Source: Promerops cafer (lineage: Eukaryota; Chordata; Aves; Passeriformes; Nectariniidae). Taken from it: DNA of 64,000 nt. The stretch spans positions 868,001 through 932,000 of the forward strand of contig VZSE01002491.1 of the NCBI GenBank assembly GCA_013398275.1. The letters are read 5' to 3'. The notes under the pieces are model-generated. The model saw only the letters and a list, made by a program, of their open reading frames with translations. It did not search any database and was not told the origin of the DNA. The position numbers were made by a program, and so were the translations under genes. This document shows, piece after piece, positions 11,601 through 23,686 of the stretch; the first letter of the stretch is position 1; every line of letters starts with the position of its first letter.

Positions 11601-14600
11601 TCGAGGTGCAGGTGGCAATGGGATGTTAGGGAAGGTGTGTGTACATCCTCCACCTGCACTAAGTTCTAAAAGGAGCCTGGGCAGTGACTAAAGACATCTG
11701 GGAACAATAGTTCAAAGTCTTGGATAACAGAAATCTCAGGGAGGGAATTTCTGTTTGGGAAAAGTTCATGCCATCTCATTTTAGCTACTTTACTGAAATA
11801 CTTGAATGGCAATGCAGATTCGTGATGTTTCCCATAAAAGTATCTCCAGAAAGAACTTCGTATCTCAAAAGGGCAAAACAGACACCTCTAGAGGGCTGTC
11901 TCCCTCCACTTTCCCTACAGGGACCATGGGGAACTAAGCTTTCAGTGGAGGTGCTTCATTTAGATGTCTTCAACCAGACACTAAAATGCTTTGAGTTTGG
12001 TACATGGAGGAAATAGCTTAGGTGTTGAACTTAATAATTTGCAGGAGATCTAGGACAAACTTCTGCTCTCTTTCAGCAAACCAGAGTGCATCCTCAAACC
12101 CTGGGAAGAATGAGGCTTCCTTCACCCATTCCCTACAGTAAGTGATGAAGAAACATATTTTTGCTCAGCCCTGAAGCAAATCAATATCTGGTCTGGCATG
12201 GTTTAGTTCAAATCCTTGTCTCTTTAGAACTTGTACAACAACTGCCAGGCTGTACACTCAGCAGAATAGAAAAACATGGAGAGAACGTGCCTGTGGAGAG
12301 GAGACAGGGATTGTTTATGCACTAGAGTACACACTGTATGCACAATTACGTACATCACCACTGACTGTCGCTCCTATAGGAAAAGTGAATCACCATTTGT
12401 GCTCAGAAACACAGTAGTTTAGAAGGAAAACCCAAAGTTTTTGTTTGCTTTATTTTTTATTTCATTCCATTGGCTAAATGAACTACGTAATATACTGTCC
12501 AACATACAGTACTTTAATATTTTCTAGCTTGTAAATTTACGTTTTTTTGTCATCTGTTCAGTGAGTCCTAACTGTCTGAAATCTCTGACAGAAACTTCCC
12601 TGTTCCCCTACCCTTGCTCCCAGATAGCCAGATATAAATCTTTTCAAAATAGCATTTCTCTCCACCTCCACTCCCTACAAAATTTCTTTCTGTGATAACA
12701 TAATTATAAAAATTAATGCATAGAAAAGGAAGAACTGACCTCAGGTGTCTTTCGCTCTGTAAAACTAAGTAGACTCATTTTACACTCATGTAAAACATGT
12801 TAGTTTTCGCCATGTCCAGGACTTTCAGAACAGTCACAGCAATCATGAATCTGTTTAAATTCCTTTAAATATATCTCTTTAACCTTTGAAGACCTCCTCT
12901 TAGTAATTGGCAAACTACTTTCAGTAGCAAATTAACTGTATTTGCAGCTCTTTACTATCTTGGGTTCAGAGGTTAGTAAACACTTTCATGTCATATGCAG
13001 GATCACTTATTTAGAGATACGTAAGAGAGTTTTCAAAGTAACTGCACTGAATGGAGTTAAATGTATTTATTATAGGATATTTCTGATATCGTAAGAATAC
13101 ATGGTTGTGAAGTTTGGAAAACCTAGTGCTGCTGTACTTCAGCTTTGGTTCAATATCCTTCTGTTAAGATTTCTACCCTGCCAGATGCTGCTTGGGGCAC
13201 ACCGAGCCAGGGCTGAAGTCCCATCCCAGCCCCAACCCATCTCCAGGAAGGTGCTTGATGCTCAGGGCTGGGGCTGTCCCTGGTGTCCCTGGCTGCCCTG
13301 CTCCTGGCTGGGGCTGTGGGACATCCCTGACTGACAAGGCCCTGCCCTGCCACCCACCCAGCTCAGGGAGCCACCTCTCCCCCACCATCCCAGCCCCAGG
13401 GAGCAGCCTGTGTTTTCCTTCTGGAGAGAGGCATTATCTCTGTATGGAACGGGCTGAAAACAAACCCTGGTTTTCTTGAGAACATAAAACCAAAACTAAC
13501 TTTATTTGTAAGGACATCTTAGGATTTCCCTCCCCATATTCCTTTCTGCAAGGCTATTGCATGCTATAACCAGTCATCAGCTATCATTGCTCCACAACAC
13601 ATCAAAACAATGAAAATCAGTCTCAGAGCACAACTTACACTGAGAATTAGGGCAATTTATATGCAGTAAGATTTACTAGAAATGTTGACATTACTGCTGA
13701 GCAGGGCTATTCTGTCCATGAGTACCAATAATTTCTGTTTCAATATGGCCATTTCACATGGTTACATGGCCACAGGAAATCAGCTTGTTTTGAAGATCAC
13801 ACTGCTCTGATAATCTGTGAATTTTCAATGGATTCTGTTGTTCAAAAGTCCAAAATTAAAATGTCATGAAAGGGCATTGCTATCAGGAGTGTATGTGTGG
13901 ATGACTATCGGGACACACTCATGCACTCACTCCCTCACCCAGAGGTGAGAAAACCTGACTGGCAAAGGAGTGTCAGTAGAAAAGAAAGAGGGAAGGAAAG
14001 ACACATGAATATTTTGGTTGGCAAATGTCATTTTGCACAGTATGAGTTCTTGTCAGACTTAGGATTTTGTATCAAAAGTGCTTTGGATCTTGATGAGCTG
14101 CACAGCTGGAACAAGTAGATTTAGAGAATTACCACATTGTTAATAGCTCAAGGTCTCCTTCCTCTCCATTGCTCTCAAAATGGGCCACCGATAAGAGCTA
14201 AGATGTTTGTTTTGGTTTGTGGGTTTGGGTTTTTCCCCCAGTTGTAGCCATCTGATAAAACCACAGCACTATTTCCCTCCTCCTGTGTCTCTGACACACT
14301 ACAAAACAATGACAAGGGAGAAGGCAGAACAAAATAGGAGATGATAAAAATTTGAGATGGCCACAGTGGTGCAGTGGGAGCTCAGAAGTTCAGAGGTAGA
14401 GAAGAGCAGTGCAATACTCTGGGAGAAGAGGATACATTAATTATAGGGACAGTTTTATTTATCCAGTCTCATGTTCTCATACAGTTTTATTGATCATAGA
14501 ACAGTTTAGCATACCAGCAGGAATGCTTTTTTGTATCCCTCTGTGTACTACTAAAAACCCAGAGATATTTTACAGTCATTGGGGTCAACAGAATTTATTT

Positions 14601-16759
14601 CTTACATGTAGTGCCATTGCAATACCAATTTTTAACAGTTCTAGTTGCCAAATGTTTCTACTGATGAACGCATATAAACAGCAGTTCACAAAACTTCAAT
14701 GGATTAGTTTGAACCTCATCTTAAGTTCAATAAACATACAGGATAAAGACATATCTAGACATAATGTCTCATCAAAAATATTTATCATTGTATTGGCTTT
14801 TTTTTTTTACCAAGTCTTCGGTGAGGCCAAAACCTCTTTCTCTTTTTTTCTTTTTTCCCTGTCCAAAAGAGCAGACAGAGGGTTCTTAATTATACCATGG
14901 AAAATATGGAAAGTATCATAGTAAATATCCTTTTTTTCTTCCCTCAAGCAGGAGAGCAGTTAATCTTTGCTTTTTGCTTAGCAGAGATATGTCCCTATAT
15001 AAGATTTTGATCTTGACTTCTGTCACACTGTCATGACTCAAAACATTGCGAATTGCACTTCTTGGTTAAAACACTTATTACCTGAGAAAAGGATGTTATT
15101 TCTAATCACTGCACTAGTATTAGTGCTTCTAAAAATAACCTTCTTGTCACCAGTCTCGCCTGTTTTCTTCCAGTGCGGTTATTGAGAACCACTGAACCTG
15201 AAATATGGTTATTGCCTGTCTCATTAGGTCAGTCTCACACTTAATTATTGAATGTAAGTTGTGTTGACATTGCAAAGTTAGTCAGTCTGTCTCTGCTTAG
15301 GTTTTCTTGGTAAACCCTGAACCTTGTGCTTCTGCTGACAAAACACACAGCCTTTTTTTTTTTCCAACTGCCTAACAGTTTCAGTTTATTTGAGCCATGT
15401 GGAGAAATAGTGGATTTCTTTTTATCTTTCTCACTTATGTCCAGTATTTTTTGCTTGGCTTCACTGGCTTATTGTAGCTCTCCTTCAAAAAAATGACAGG
15501 ACATATATTGAGATTAGAAGCCAAAATAGTCTTCAGCTTTCCTCAGAAAGAAACATGCCTAAAATAACACCAATTTTGAGCACTTTTTTATAGCTAATAT
15601 CATTTAACAAAAGCTGTTACAAAATGAATGTGATGACCTCTACATTTTCAAAGAGGTCATTTGGATTTAGTACTGCTGTAAATATAAAGATACTGTTCAG
15701 TGCTACTGCCAACATTTCCACGAACTCAAGACACATTAACAGTCCTTGGCACAGACACCATTAGTACCAAGCGAGCTGTATCTTCTCTCACAAGTGTTAG
15801 GTCTGACAACTTCAGGGTGCCAATTCTACAGTTCTTCTATCAACTTGTGTACCAAACATACTGGCAGTCTGGGTGTAACTCTTCCCCTTACTAGTCTGCG
15901 AACACAAGATTGTTTTATCAAAACATCATCCTGAGATTAAATTTCAACACTCAAGGGAGAAGATAATTTAGAAGGATTTACCATTCACTAAATGCTGTAA
16001 TGACAATATCGGTACCTAGCTTGGCAAAGCTTTGTCATCATAAAATCCCAAGAATGTACTCTTCCACAGTCACCTGCAGGCTTTCAGGTAGATGCCTGGT
16101 CTGTGCAAGCAGCTCCATGGATCTCCATAGAAACATTGATGGTCCTTATCAATTTAGATTGTTTTCTGTTTCATTTCATAGAATTTTTTACCCTGATAGC
16201 AAAAAATTATTTGGTGAGCTCTCCAACAAATAGGTCCTAACCTTCTATGGACACTTGCTGTGCTCTTTATCAAACTGCAAGGACTTTGCTAAAGATGATT
16301 GTCTTGTCTTCTGCTCTCACAGAATGTCAACAAACTGCTACCAAATTAAAGTAACATGATGTGGCTGAGACTGTGCTAATAACTAAGTCCAGATCCTCAA
16401 GTGTTTTCAGCCCTTCTGAAGGCCTGTTAAAAATGCTTAAGTACTTACAAGAACATGGGTCCACCCTGCATGTCATATATATAAAAATTACCACAGGGCT
16501 GCTCTTGTTCCTCACAATGTGGAGGATGGAAGGTAGAAGTCAGAAAATATATATTCAAAATTATATCACAGGAAGGCAAAAATTTGACCATAACTAGACT
16601 GAGTAACTCTATACCTTCCTAAGCCAAATCATCAGAGAAATATAACAGAAAAAAACCCCAAACATTATTTAAGATGAAAAACTGGTCTAAAGAAGAGAGG
16701 AGATTGCCATGTATGAAAGGCTATGCTGCATAAAGAGATAGCAGCAGGTAGTACCAAAA
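8647..16759. other. Gene-free stretch with a GC-rich patch
   Basis: Mostly AT-rich sequence without a recognised gene. A GC-rich, CCCTGG/GGGGCTG-rich patch at about 13,180-13,430 is low in CpG and resembles the simple G/C-rich filler common in avian introns. Three plus-strand frames of 79, 96 and 98 codons lie at 10,628-10,867, 11,379-11,669 and 11,720-12,016. They match no family I know. Shortly after them, 12,077-12,137 is bracketed by a good acceptor and an ACA|GTAAGT donor. A 9-bp hairpin (ATGACCTCT/AGAGGTCAT) lies at 15,633-15,660. The 170-codon frame at 14,409-14,921 is AT-rich and looks like chance. Confidence 0.55.
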
Positions 16760-17171
16760 TGAAGGAATGGAGCTGCTGCCATAAGTCAGGTTGGGGTTGT
16801 TTAGCCTGCAGAAGAGGAGGATCAAGGGTGATCTTACTGCTCCCCACTACTGCCTGAAGGGAGGTTGTAGCCAGGTAGGGGTTGGTCTCTTGTCCCAGAC
16901 AATTAGTTACAGGACAAGAGGAAATGTCCTCAAGCTGTGCCAGGGAAGGTTCCTGTTGGACAGTAAGAGGAATTTCTTCACAGAATGGGTGATTAGACAT
17001 TGGAACAGGCTGCCTGTGGAGGTTGTAGAGTCACTGTCCCTGGAGGTATTTAAGGAAAGATTGGATATGGCACTCAGTGCCATGGTCTGGTTGACAAAGT
17101 GGTGTTTAGTCATAGGTTGGCCTTGATGAGGTCTCAGAGATCTTTTCCAATCCAATTGCTTCTTTGATCAT
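16760..17171 (+). mobile_element. CR1 LINE 3' portion, plus strand
   Basis: The 3' end of a CR1 copy. It begins near a block equivalent to TTGGGGTTGTTTAGCCTG (from about 16,793), continues through the last part of ORF2, and ends with a GATGAGGTCTCAGAGATCTT block and a degenerate TTCTTTGATCATTC tail. The tail belongs to a different 3' subtype from the copy at 8.4 kb: it has GGCACTCAGTGCCATGG and a TTGATTCT-type terminus. The 5' boundary is approximate. Confidence 0.93.
16791..17126 (+). pseudogene. CR1 ORF2 C-terminal fragment, open 111 codons
   Basis: This open frame is the C-terminal end of the CR1 ORF2 polyprotein, the part beyond the reverse transcriptase core. Recognisable pieces are GDLTAPHYCLKGGC (residues 13-26), RTRGN (41-45) and RNFFTEWVIRHWNRLP (60-75), followed by VVESLSLEVFKERLD. 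In the family this tail follows the palm domain; its function is not well defined. The copy has lost the endonuclease and reverse transcriptase, so it is a dead 5'-truncated relic. The frame is still uninterrupted, which suggests a moderately young insertion. The first ATG is simply the first in the fragment, not a native start. Confidence 0.85.
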
Positions 17172-17693
17172 TCATTTTTGTATGAAGCAGGGGAAGAGTA
17201 ACCTCTGTGGCTTCAGGACATATGAGTGGAGGGGAAGGAGGGGGAGCAGAATGGCTGGCCTGTTAGAGCCAGCTCATCAAAAAGGAAAAGGGTTTTAGAG
17301 AACCGGGCCATGCTGATGGGACAGAACTGTAAAGTGGGAGAAACCAATACAGATTTACTGCTTCTCCTACTGTCTCGCTTCCACCCCCCAAAATAGAGTA
17401 GTAAATTATAGAGATTGCTGTTTTCCTTTCCCTCAAAGGGGAAGGGTGCCACAGGGCAGCAGTGGTGGACAAGCAGTGCCCAGACCACCCTGTCCCGCCA
17501 TCCCACTCACCATCCCAGGAGAGTGTCCCGCGAGATCTGAAAAGCCCAGCTCATGGATGGACACACACTGTGATGAGTCTGTGAGGTCTCTATCCTAAAC
17601 CCATGGGTGGAGTGGAGCTGCATCCAGTGTTGCTGTGTGTGGCAAGTCATTTTTCTACAGGATAATGTCACTTGTCAGCAGTCTGCTCTGAAA

Positions 17694-17710
17694 TGTGTGT
17701 GTGCGTGTGC

Positions 17711-17756
<46 letters not shown>
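17694..17756. repeat. (GT)n microsatellite
   Basis: About 31 GT dinucleotides in a row, with three GC interruptions near the left end (17,703-17,713). The right half is a pure GT run, so the tract is probably length-variable. The open frame of repeated C-V residues across it is an artefact of the repeat. Confidence 0.97.
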
Positions 17757-17758
<2 letters not shown>

Positions 17759-20700
17759 ATGCCATGAAGTGTTTTATGCACTGATTTTTTTATTTAATTA
17801 TGAAAAATATAGACTTAGGTCTTGTTTTCCAAGGTGATTTGTTTTGATGACTTCATGTATTGGTCTTCACTGCTTGCCCAATGGTGCGAAAATGGGAGCT
17901 GTCACTTCAGCTCCATAACCAGAGCTGGATACATTAACTTGGCCTAAATCTTTAGACATGACACTTTATCTGTCCTGAAGCAGAACAGACACGTTCTGTG
18001 ATGATGCATCTCCTCTGTGTGCAGCAAAAGTCCCTTTGCAGACGAGTCTTTCTTAGGAAATCCCCTTCTACGCAATTCCACGCCTGCATGCATTGAATCC
18101 CAAAACGTAAATGTGAACTCAGAAGATGCAAGCCTCGTTCTTTGTCAAAATGCAAGCCCCTCAAGTAGACAAGAGGGTAGATGGTTACAAGTCAGGACAC
18201 AGCAAGCTGGTGTCTGAGGGCAGCTGGTGGCAGTCGATCTTGCTCTGTAGTAACTGTAACTTCATGGGGTTTTACCTTACTCTCCATGCTAAGTAGCTAA
18301 TTCTTTCACTGAAGGGTAAGAAACCTCAAATTAACTCATGTACCCCATAGCCTGCATCAGCACCACATCTTCTAATTACATATTGTGCTGAAAGGTGTTA
18401 GTTTTTTTCAGCTTTTAATTTGCTACCTTACAATTTCCTGAATGTCTCCGTAGTCTTGTGTTGAGCCAGGTAACAGAGCTGTCTCAACAAAGGTTTTTAT
18501 CTGTCTTGCCTGTACCATTCCTTACTTTAACTACTATTATCATGTTCTCTTTTAAATGTCTGCCTTGGGAAACGAACTCTCCCAACTATTTCAATCTATT
18601 CATGCATGGGTTTTCTGCACTCCTAAGCAGTCCTGTTGCCTTCCTCTCAATACCCACAACCTCTGTTTTGTTCTATGTTCTGTTGGCAGATGGTGAAAGT
18701 ACTGCCACAACCTGTTTTCTTTTAATATAATGGGTACATAGTAATTTTTTGTGTGTTTTTTCTCAATGCACAGGCAATATAAGGACAGGTTTTGATTCTG
18801 AATATAGTTGCATACTGAAGAAAGCCTTTCACTTGAGCTGTCCCTAGTGGTAAACAAGTATCCTTCCTGAATAATGATTCCAAATAATTCCAAGTTTCCC
18901 TTCACATGTTTGTTATCTAGTGGCATTGAGCTTAATGTGATATTATGTTATTTGTTTTCCTCACTAGGATAAGTCCCTCTGATGTTCCTGGGGGTCTTTT
19001 CAGGATTTGACCAGCCTTCATAGCCATCACAGCGTGCGGCTCATAGCCAAGTCTGTAATTTGAGGAACTCTTTAAGCCAAAATAAGCTTTCACTGGTCCC
19101 CAGCTGCTCGCTCGCTGCTTTATAGAGCCGCACATGTTTGCGTGGCTGCGCCACGAGCCAGGCTGGTAACAGGCCCGGCTGGAGGCTGACACAGGGCCTG
19201 AGCCCACGTCCCGTCCCACCGAGCACGGAGCCGTGGAAGCAGCTGTGTCCACAGAAGGGTAGCAGCAGTGCAGAGGTGGGAATGAGCCACGGAGAGTGGA
19301 GGAGATGGGGGACCCCTTCTTGCAGTGGCAGTGCTTTCTTAAACTGTCGAGCAATCTGTGACTTGCAGCCTTTTTCAAGAATGGCAAATTGTGTCAGAAC
19401 AAGCTTTATGCAGAAGTATCTGTAATCAACAAACAGCCTGGATACCCAGGCTGAACCCCTCTGCTGAAGCCCCTGCCAAAGGTGGCTTTGCTGTGTGTGT
19501 GCCTCCCTGTGCCCCAGAATTCTCCTTCCTGGAATCTCATCAGAAGGGCGATTTCAAGAGCTTTATCCAGTTTTGGTATGAGATACTGTTGAAAAGCAGA
19601 GCTGGGTCGCTTCATTAAAAATCAAATTGGATTGGTTTGGTATATATCAAACATCAGATACATAGCTGACACTATTAGGAACTTCCAACAAGAGGCAGAT
19701 GAATCATTAGCCTTGAAAACCTGGAGGATGAGATTACAAACACACAAGCCAATAAATCACACAGGTCAGTTTTGCAGAAGCTGATGTGGTATAGCTGCAA
19801 TGTGTTTATGCTGTGACGGGTCAGTTGGATCAGTGTCAAATCTTCTTCGGGATAAAAGATTTTGGTTTTAATGCATACTCTTTCCCAAATGGCTTCTATG
19901 CAGCCTTTATATCCAACACCTCTGGTCAATTTCAGGATTACAAATAGAAAATCTAAAATAGATGAAACTGATAAAACAGAATTATTGCAGGATTACCTCA
20001 AGATGCAGATTTGGCATTGAAAGATCTCCAGAGTAAAGCAGCATTACATGATTTAAGTTCAATCCTATCCCAACCATTTAAAAATGTTTCTAGTATATTC
20101 TTATAGCCTAAACTTTAATCACATCTTCTTTTGAGAGAGGATTCCCTAAACCATTTCTTTCTAAGGGGGACTTCAGGGCTAGCATGATCTTTTTATTACC
20201 TTTTCTAAAACCTTGACAAAAATTGTCTAATCACAGAAAGAGTAATAAAGTTGGGAGGCACGACACAGATAGAGAACCTTATTCTTATGATGAATGTAAC
20301 ACTTCTTCAATTGCTATGAATTGATTTGATACCACAAATTACTACACTTTTGAAAGTCTTCCCTGCAATAATGCCCCAAATATTTGTAGCATAAAATGCA
20401 GATTTATTAATGTAATAATAAAAATAAGAAACTGCAATTGAGGCAACAAAGAGTTGATATTAGTCTACTGTCACACCAAGCAAAAGATAACATGGCTACA
20501 TCAAAAAATTAGGTTTTGACAGAGGTGTAAGGAGAATTTTAGGCTTTGTGCCATCTGTCCTTTTGTCCTAATTTACTCTGGTCTTGTCACTACCAACATA
20601 TAGGCAGACACTGCATCAGAATAAGTCCTTTCCTTCTTCCTGTGCTTGCTTTCTACTGGTACATCTCAGACCACCATTCCTTTTGTTCTCCACATACTAC

Positions 20701-23514
20701 AAATCATAATTTCAAATGTAATGCGCCTATTGGAGGATAAAAAAATATTTTTCCAGACTGCCTCTATACTTCATTAAAAATAAAAAAAAAATCAAATTTG
20801 GCATAATCTCAACTTTTTTTTTTTTTTTTAAGTCACCTTTTGGTAGGAAAATAAGCTTTGATAGTGAAGAGTTATCTTTTACTTGGGATTTTTCCTTTTA
20901 ATGGTGGTCTCTGCTGCTGTAAACCAAAAGGATGATAATTAGTGTCTCCTACTGTTTACGCCTGCTGCCATCTACAACGATGAGCTATTATTATTCTGTC
21001 TGCTAATACTTGGAAAGGATATCAGTTGGAGAACTAATCCAAAATACAGCAAGTAAAGATTATTGTCACAAATGCCTGGAATGGAGACATTGTTACAGAT
21101 GTTGGAAATGAAAGGATTTCATTATATTGAATCATTTCGTCCATCTGCCCAGACTGTGCTTTGTTGTGCAGTCTCTAATGTCTCACATGAGTGCTAGAAT
21201 ATTGTAAGTATTAAATAGATCATTCTCTTTGAAATACATTGCGTTCACCCAAAAAATCAACCCGTAATTATGGTGCTAGGTAGGCCTGATCTTGAGCAGT
21301 GGTCCAGTTCAGTGGGGCTTTATGGCAGTGTGCTGGTCTTCCTGATTGCTTTCAGTGGCCTGGACTCACTGTGAGGAAATTGCTAGATTGGACAGGCTTT
21401 CTGTGGAGAACTAGACTGCAAAACAGCCTAGAATATACCATTGGGGGTCTTAATTTTTTTATTTTTTCTTTACTTTTTTGTTTTGTTTTGTTTCTTGTTG
21501 AGGAGTTAGGCTTTTGTTGAAAAGCAGTCCCCATCTTTGTAAAAACTGTCAAACTGCAATTCTGCATCTCCATATGGTTTCCTCACAAGGACATGTTTTT
21601 CAGAGGATCATGGTATGTTCACTGTTATGCTTGTGTTCACTGGTAGAAATCCAGAAGACAAGGACCACAGAGAGTTCCAGCATCTGGATTTCAGTTTGTT
21701 TGGCATGTACTGCCTTTGGCAATAGGAAGGCAGAGAAGCTGCCATCTTCAGCAATTTGGAGGAAGGTGTCTCCGAGCCACCTGGAGTGCTGCATACATCA
21801 TCCTGCTGAGTGATGTGACTAAACAATCCTCCTTGTACTTGACCATGAGTGATATGGGATCCCCTGCACTCTTTTTTTCCCAGTTCTTCACTGTGTGTAT
21901 ATGTCTCAGAAGCCATGCTTCACAGAAATGATGTAAAAGCCACCTGGCAATCCTCCTCTTGCAGGTGGTAAAGGAAGCCCTCCACTTCTCATTAAGTCTT
22001 CTTTTACTATTTCTCATTGCCTTCATCCCCCTGAGAAAATCTTCCTGTATGTTACTGACATCTGTTGCAGTCCATACCTAGTGCTAAGTAAAAGCTGGAC
22101 ACTCACAGAAAGTGTCACCAATGCCTCTTGCTGAATAAAATCCATAAGCACAACAAAAAAAAATGTTTCAGTATTTCAAATAAATTTTAATTCTTGACTA
22201 CAAGTCCTTCAAGTCTTGCACTCTGTAGAGTCTCAAACTTTTTTCTTGCTTCCTGTAAATGAATCTGACTGCAAAAATAGTTTTATTCCCTCATGACATG
22301 TAAGGGAGAAAACCTCAACATTTTCTTATGTAAACTTACGAATGACAGCAGCTATTTAAATCTATTTGATCATTCAGCCTTTCAAGTTATCTCCTTAACT
22401 AGATAGAAAAGTTTCAGTGGGATGTTAAAATGTTGAATGTATGTGGGAGGGATCTACACTTTACAATGCTGGGGACCAGGAAATTGTGCTGTTCACAGTG
22501 CGTAAAAAGTAAGGAAGTGCTTTCTTACAGTGCTCATTTTTACAGTTTCTTACTAAATGCTTTCTTACAGCTGCTAAGGTATTGATTAAAAAAATAGAGG
22601 ATTTGAGAAGATACTTCACTGTAAGTATCATGTTCAATTCATGTATCTTGGATAACTGACTTGTAGCTCAATTTTAGATGCCTGTTGAATAACAATTCCC
22701 AAAGTAAGGTTCTTTAAGTAGTTAAGGGGTCTTCAAAGACACCGATTTCGTCTCTTTTTAGGTACCTTGGTGAACCAGCCTTCATAAAATAAGTGTTTAA
22801 ATGCTAAAATGTGGCACTTATTGTAGGCAAACAGTGTTGCAAATTCACTAACCACATTGCTGATTTTTTTCCAGCAGTGCAATTCCTTAAACTGTGATTG
22901 CTGTAATCTGAAATAACAATGCAGTATGCTGTTTCTTGTATCTTTTATGTAGAGGTTCCTACTTGCAGTCTACATTTGTTTAATGGAAAAGCTCAAAAGG
23001 TAACACACTGTTCCTGCTGATCAAAGACATAAATGAGCTGTTTTCTCTCCTGGCTTATTCAATGTATGCAAATATCTCTTGTTTTTTCCTCACCTCTCTG
23101 TCTCCCCATTGTTTCCTTGTTTTAGATATGTTTACTACCACTAGACATTTTTAATGAGGTGTCCATAGCTGCTTTCCTAGGAAACTATTGATTCTGTCTG
23201 TGCCTGTCAGTCGGTCTGTTTCAGTCCTCTCTAAACTCAGTATCTTTTGAAGCCATGGCTCCAGTTCAGCTGAATCTGACAAAGGGATTGAAAGGTGATG
23301 TTTTCGTGAGTTTTAAGGAACTAAAAGCTTTGCTAGGTAGGCAAGCACATCAGCAGGCCATTGCTGGAGAGACTCCAGCGTGACTTTGATCTGTTCAGCT
23401 TTCCCGTTAACCAACGAGCACGTGTGTTCTGGCCTGCTGCTCAGCGTCCACACAGCTTGGAAGAAGTCCAAGCACATGATATGAATCACATTCCCCGACA
23501 GTCACCCTTTTGCT
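17757..23514. other. Gene-free stretch
   Basis: No recognised gene. A moderately GC-rich patch at 19,080-19,330 contains a few CpGs and supports a 151-codon minus-strand frame (18,932-19,387) with no family resemblance. A 16-base T run is at 20,814-20,829. A CTCF-like core in minus orientation is at 20,964-20,977. The segment 22,571-22,620 is bracketed by a CTTTCTTACAG acceptor and a GTAAGTATC donor and is open in one frame. The same TGCTTTCTTACAG acceptor occurs a second time about 40 bases upstream. Confidence 0.55.
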
Positions 23515-23686
23515 AGACTAAGCAATCCAAGGCCTTTTAGTTTACTCCTGTAAAACAAGCTCTCCTTTCCTTGGATTATCTGAATATCATTTGCAACTGC
23601 TGGAATTTCAGCCCTTCTCTCTTAAGCATGGATGGGCAGAGCTGCCCACTGGACTCCAGCTGAGGTCACATTAGGACTAGGTGGTG
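23515..23686 (-). mobile_element. Diverged CR1-like relic, minus strand
   Basis: The order of blocks resembles the reverse complement of the CR1 ORF2/3' junction region: a CTCCTGTAAAACAAGCTCTC block, a GATTATCTGAATATCATTTG block, then GGACTCCAGCTGAGGTCACA. In better-preserved avian copies the last block reads roughly as ACTCCAGATGTGGCCTCACC. Identity is low and no terminal octamers are present, so this is a tentative call. Confidence 0.4.

Noticed and set aside
14409..14921. 170-codon plus-strand frame rich in Phe, Ile and Ser
   Set aside because: AT-rich translation with no motif; the hydrophobic runs reflect T-rich DNA.
17607..17837. Open frame with a long CVCVCV stretch
   Set aside because: It is the translation of the GT microsatellite, not a cysteine-rich protein.
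18932..19387. 151-codon minus-strand frame
   Set aside because: Another overlapping frame exists on the same strand and one on the other. Nothing in the translation is recognisable.
20225..20270. CR1-like 3' tip (AATCACAGAAAGAGT followed by AAAGTTGGGAGGCACGAC)
   Set aside because: It resembles the reverse-complement CR1 end only over a few bases, with no tandem octamers.
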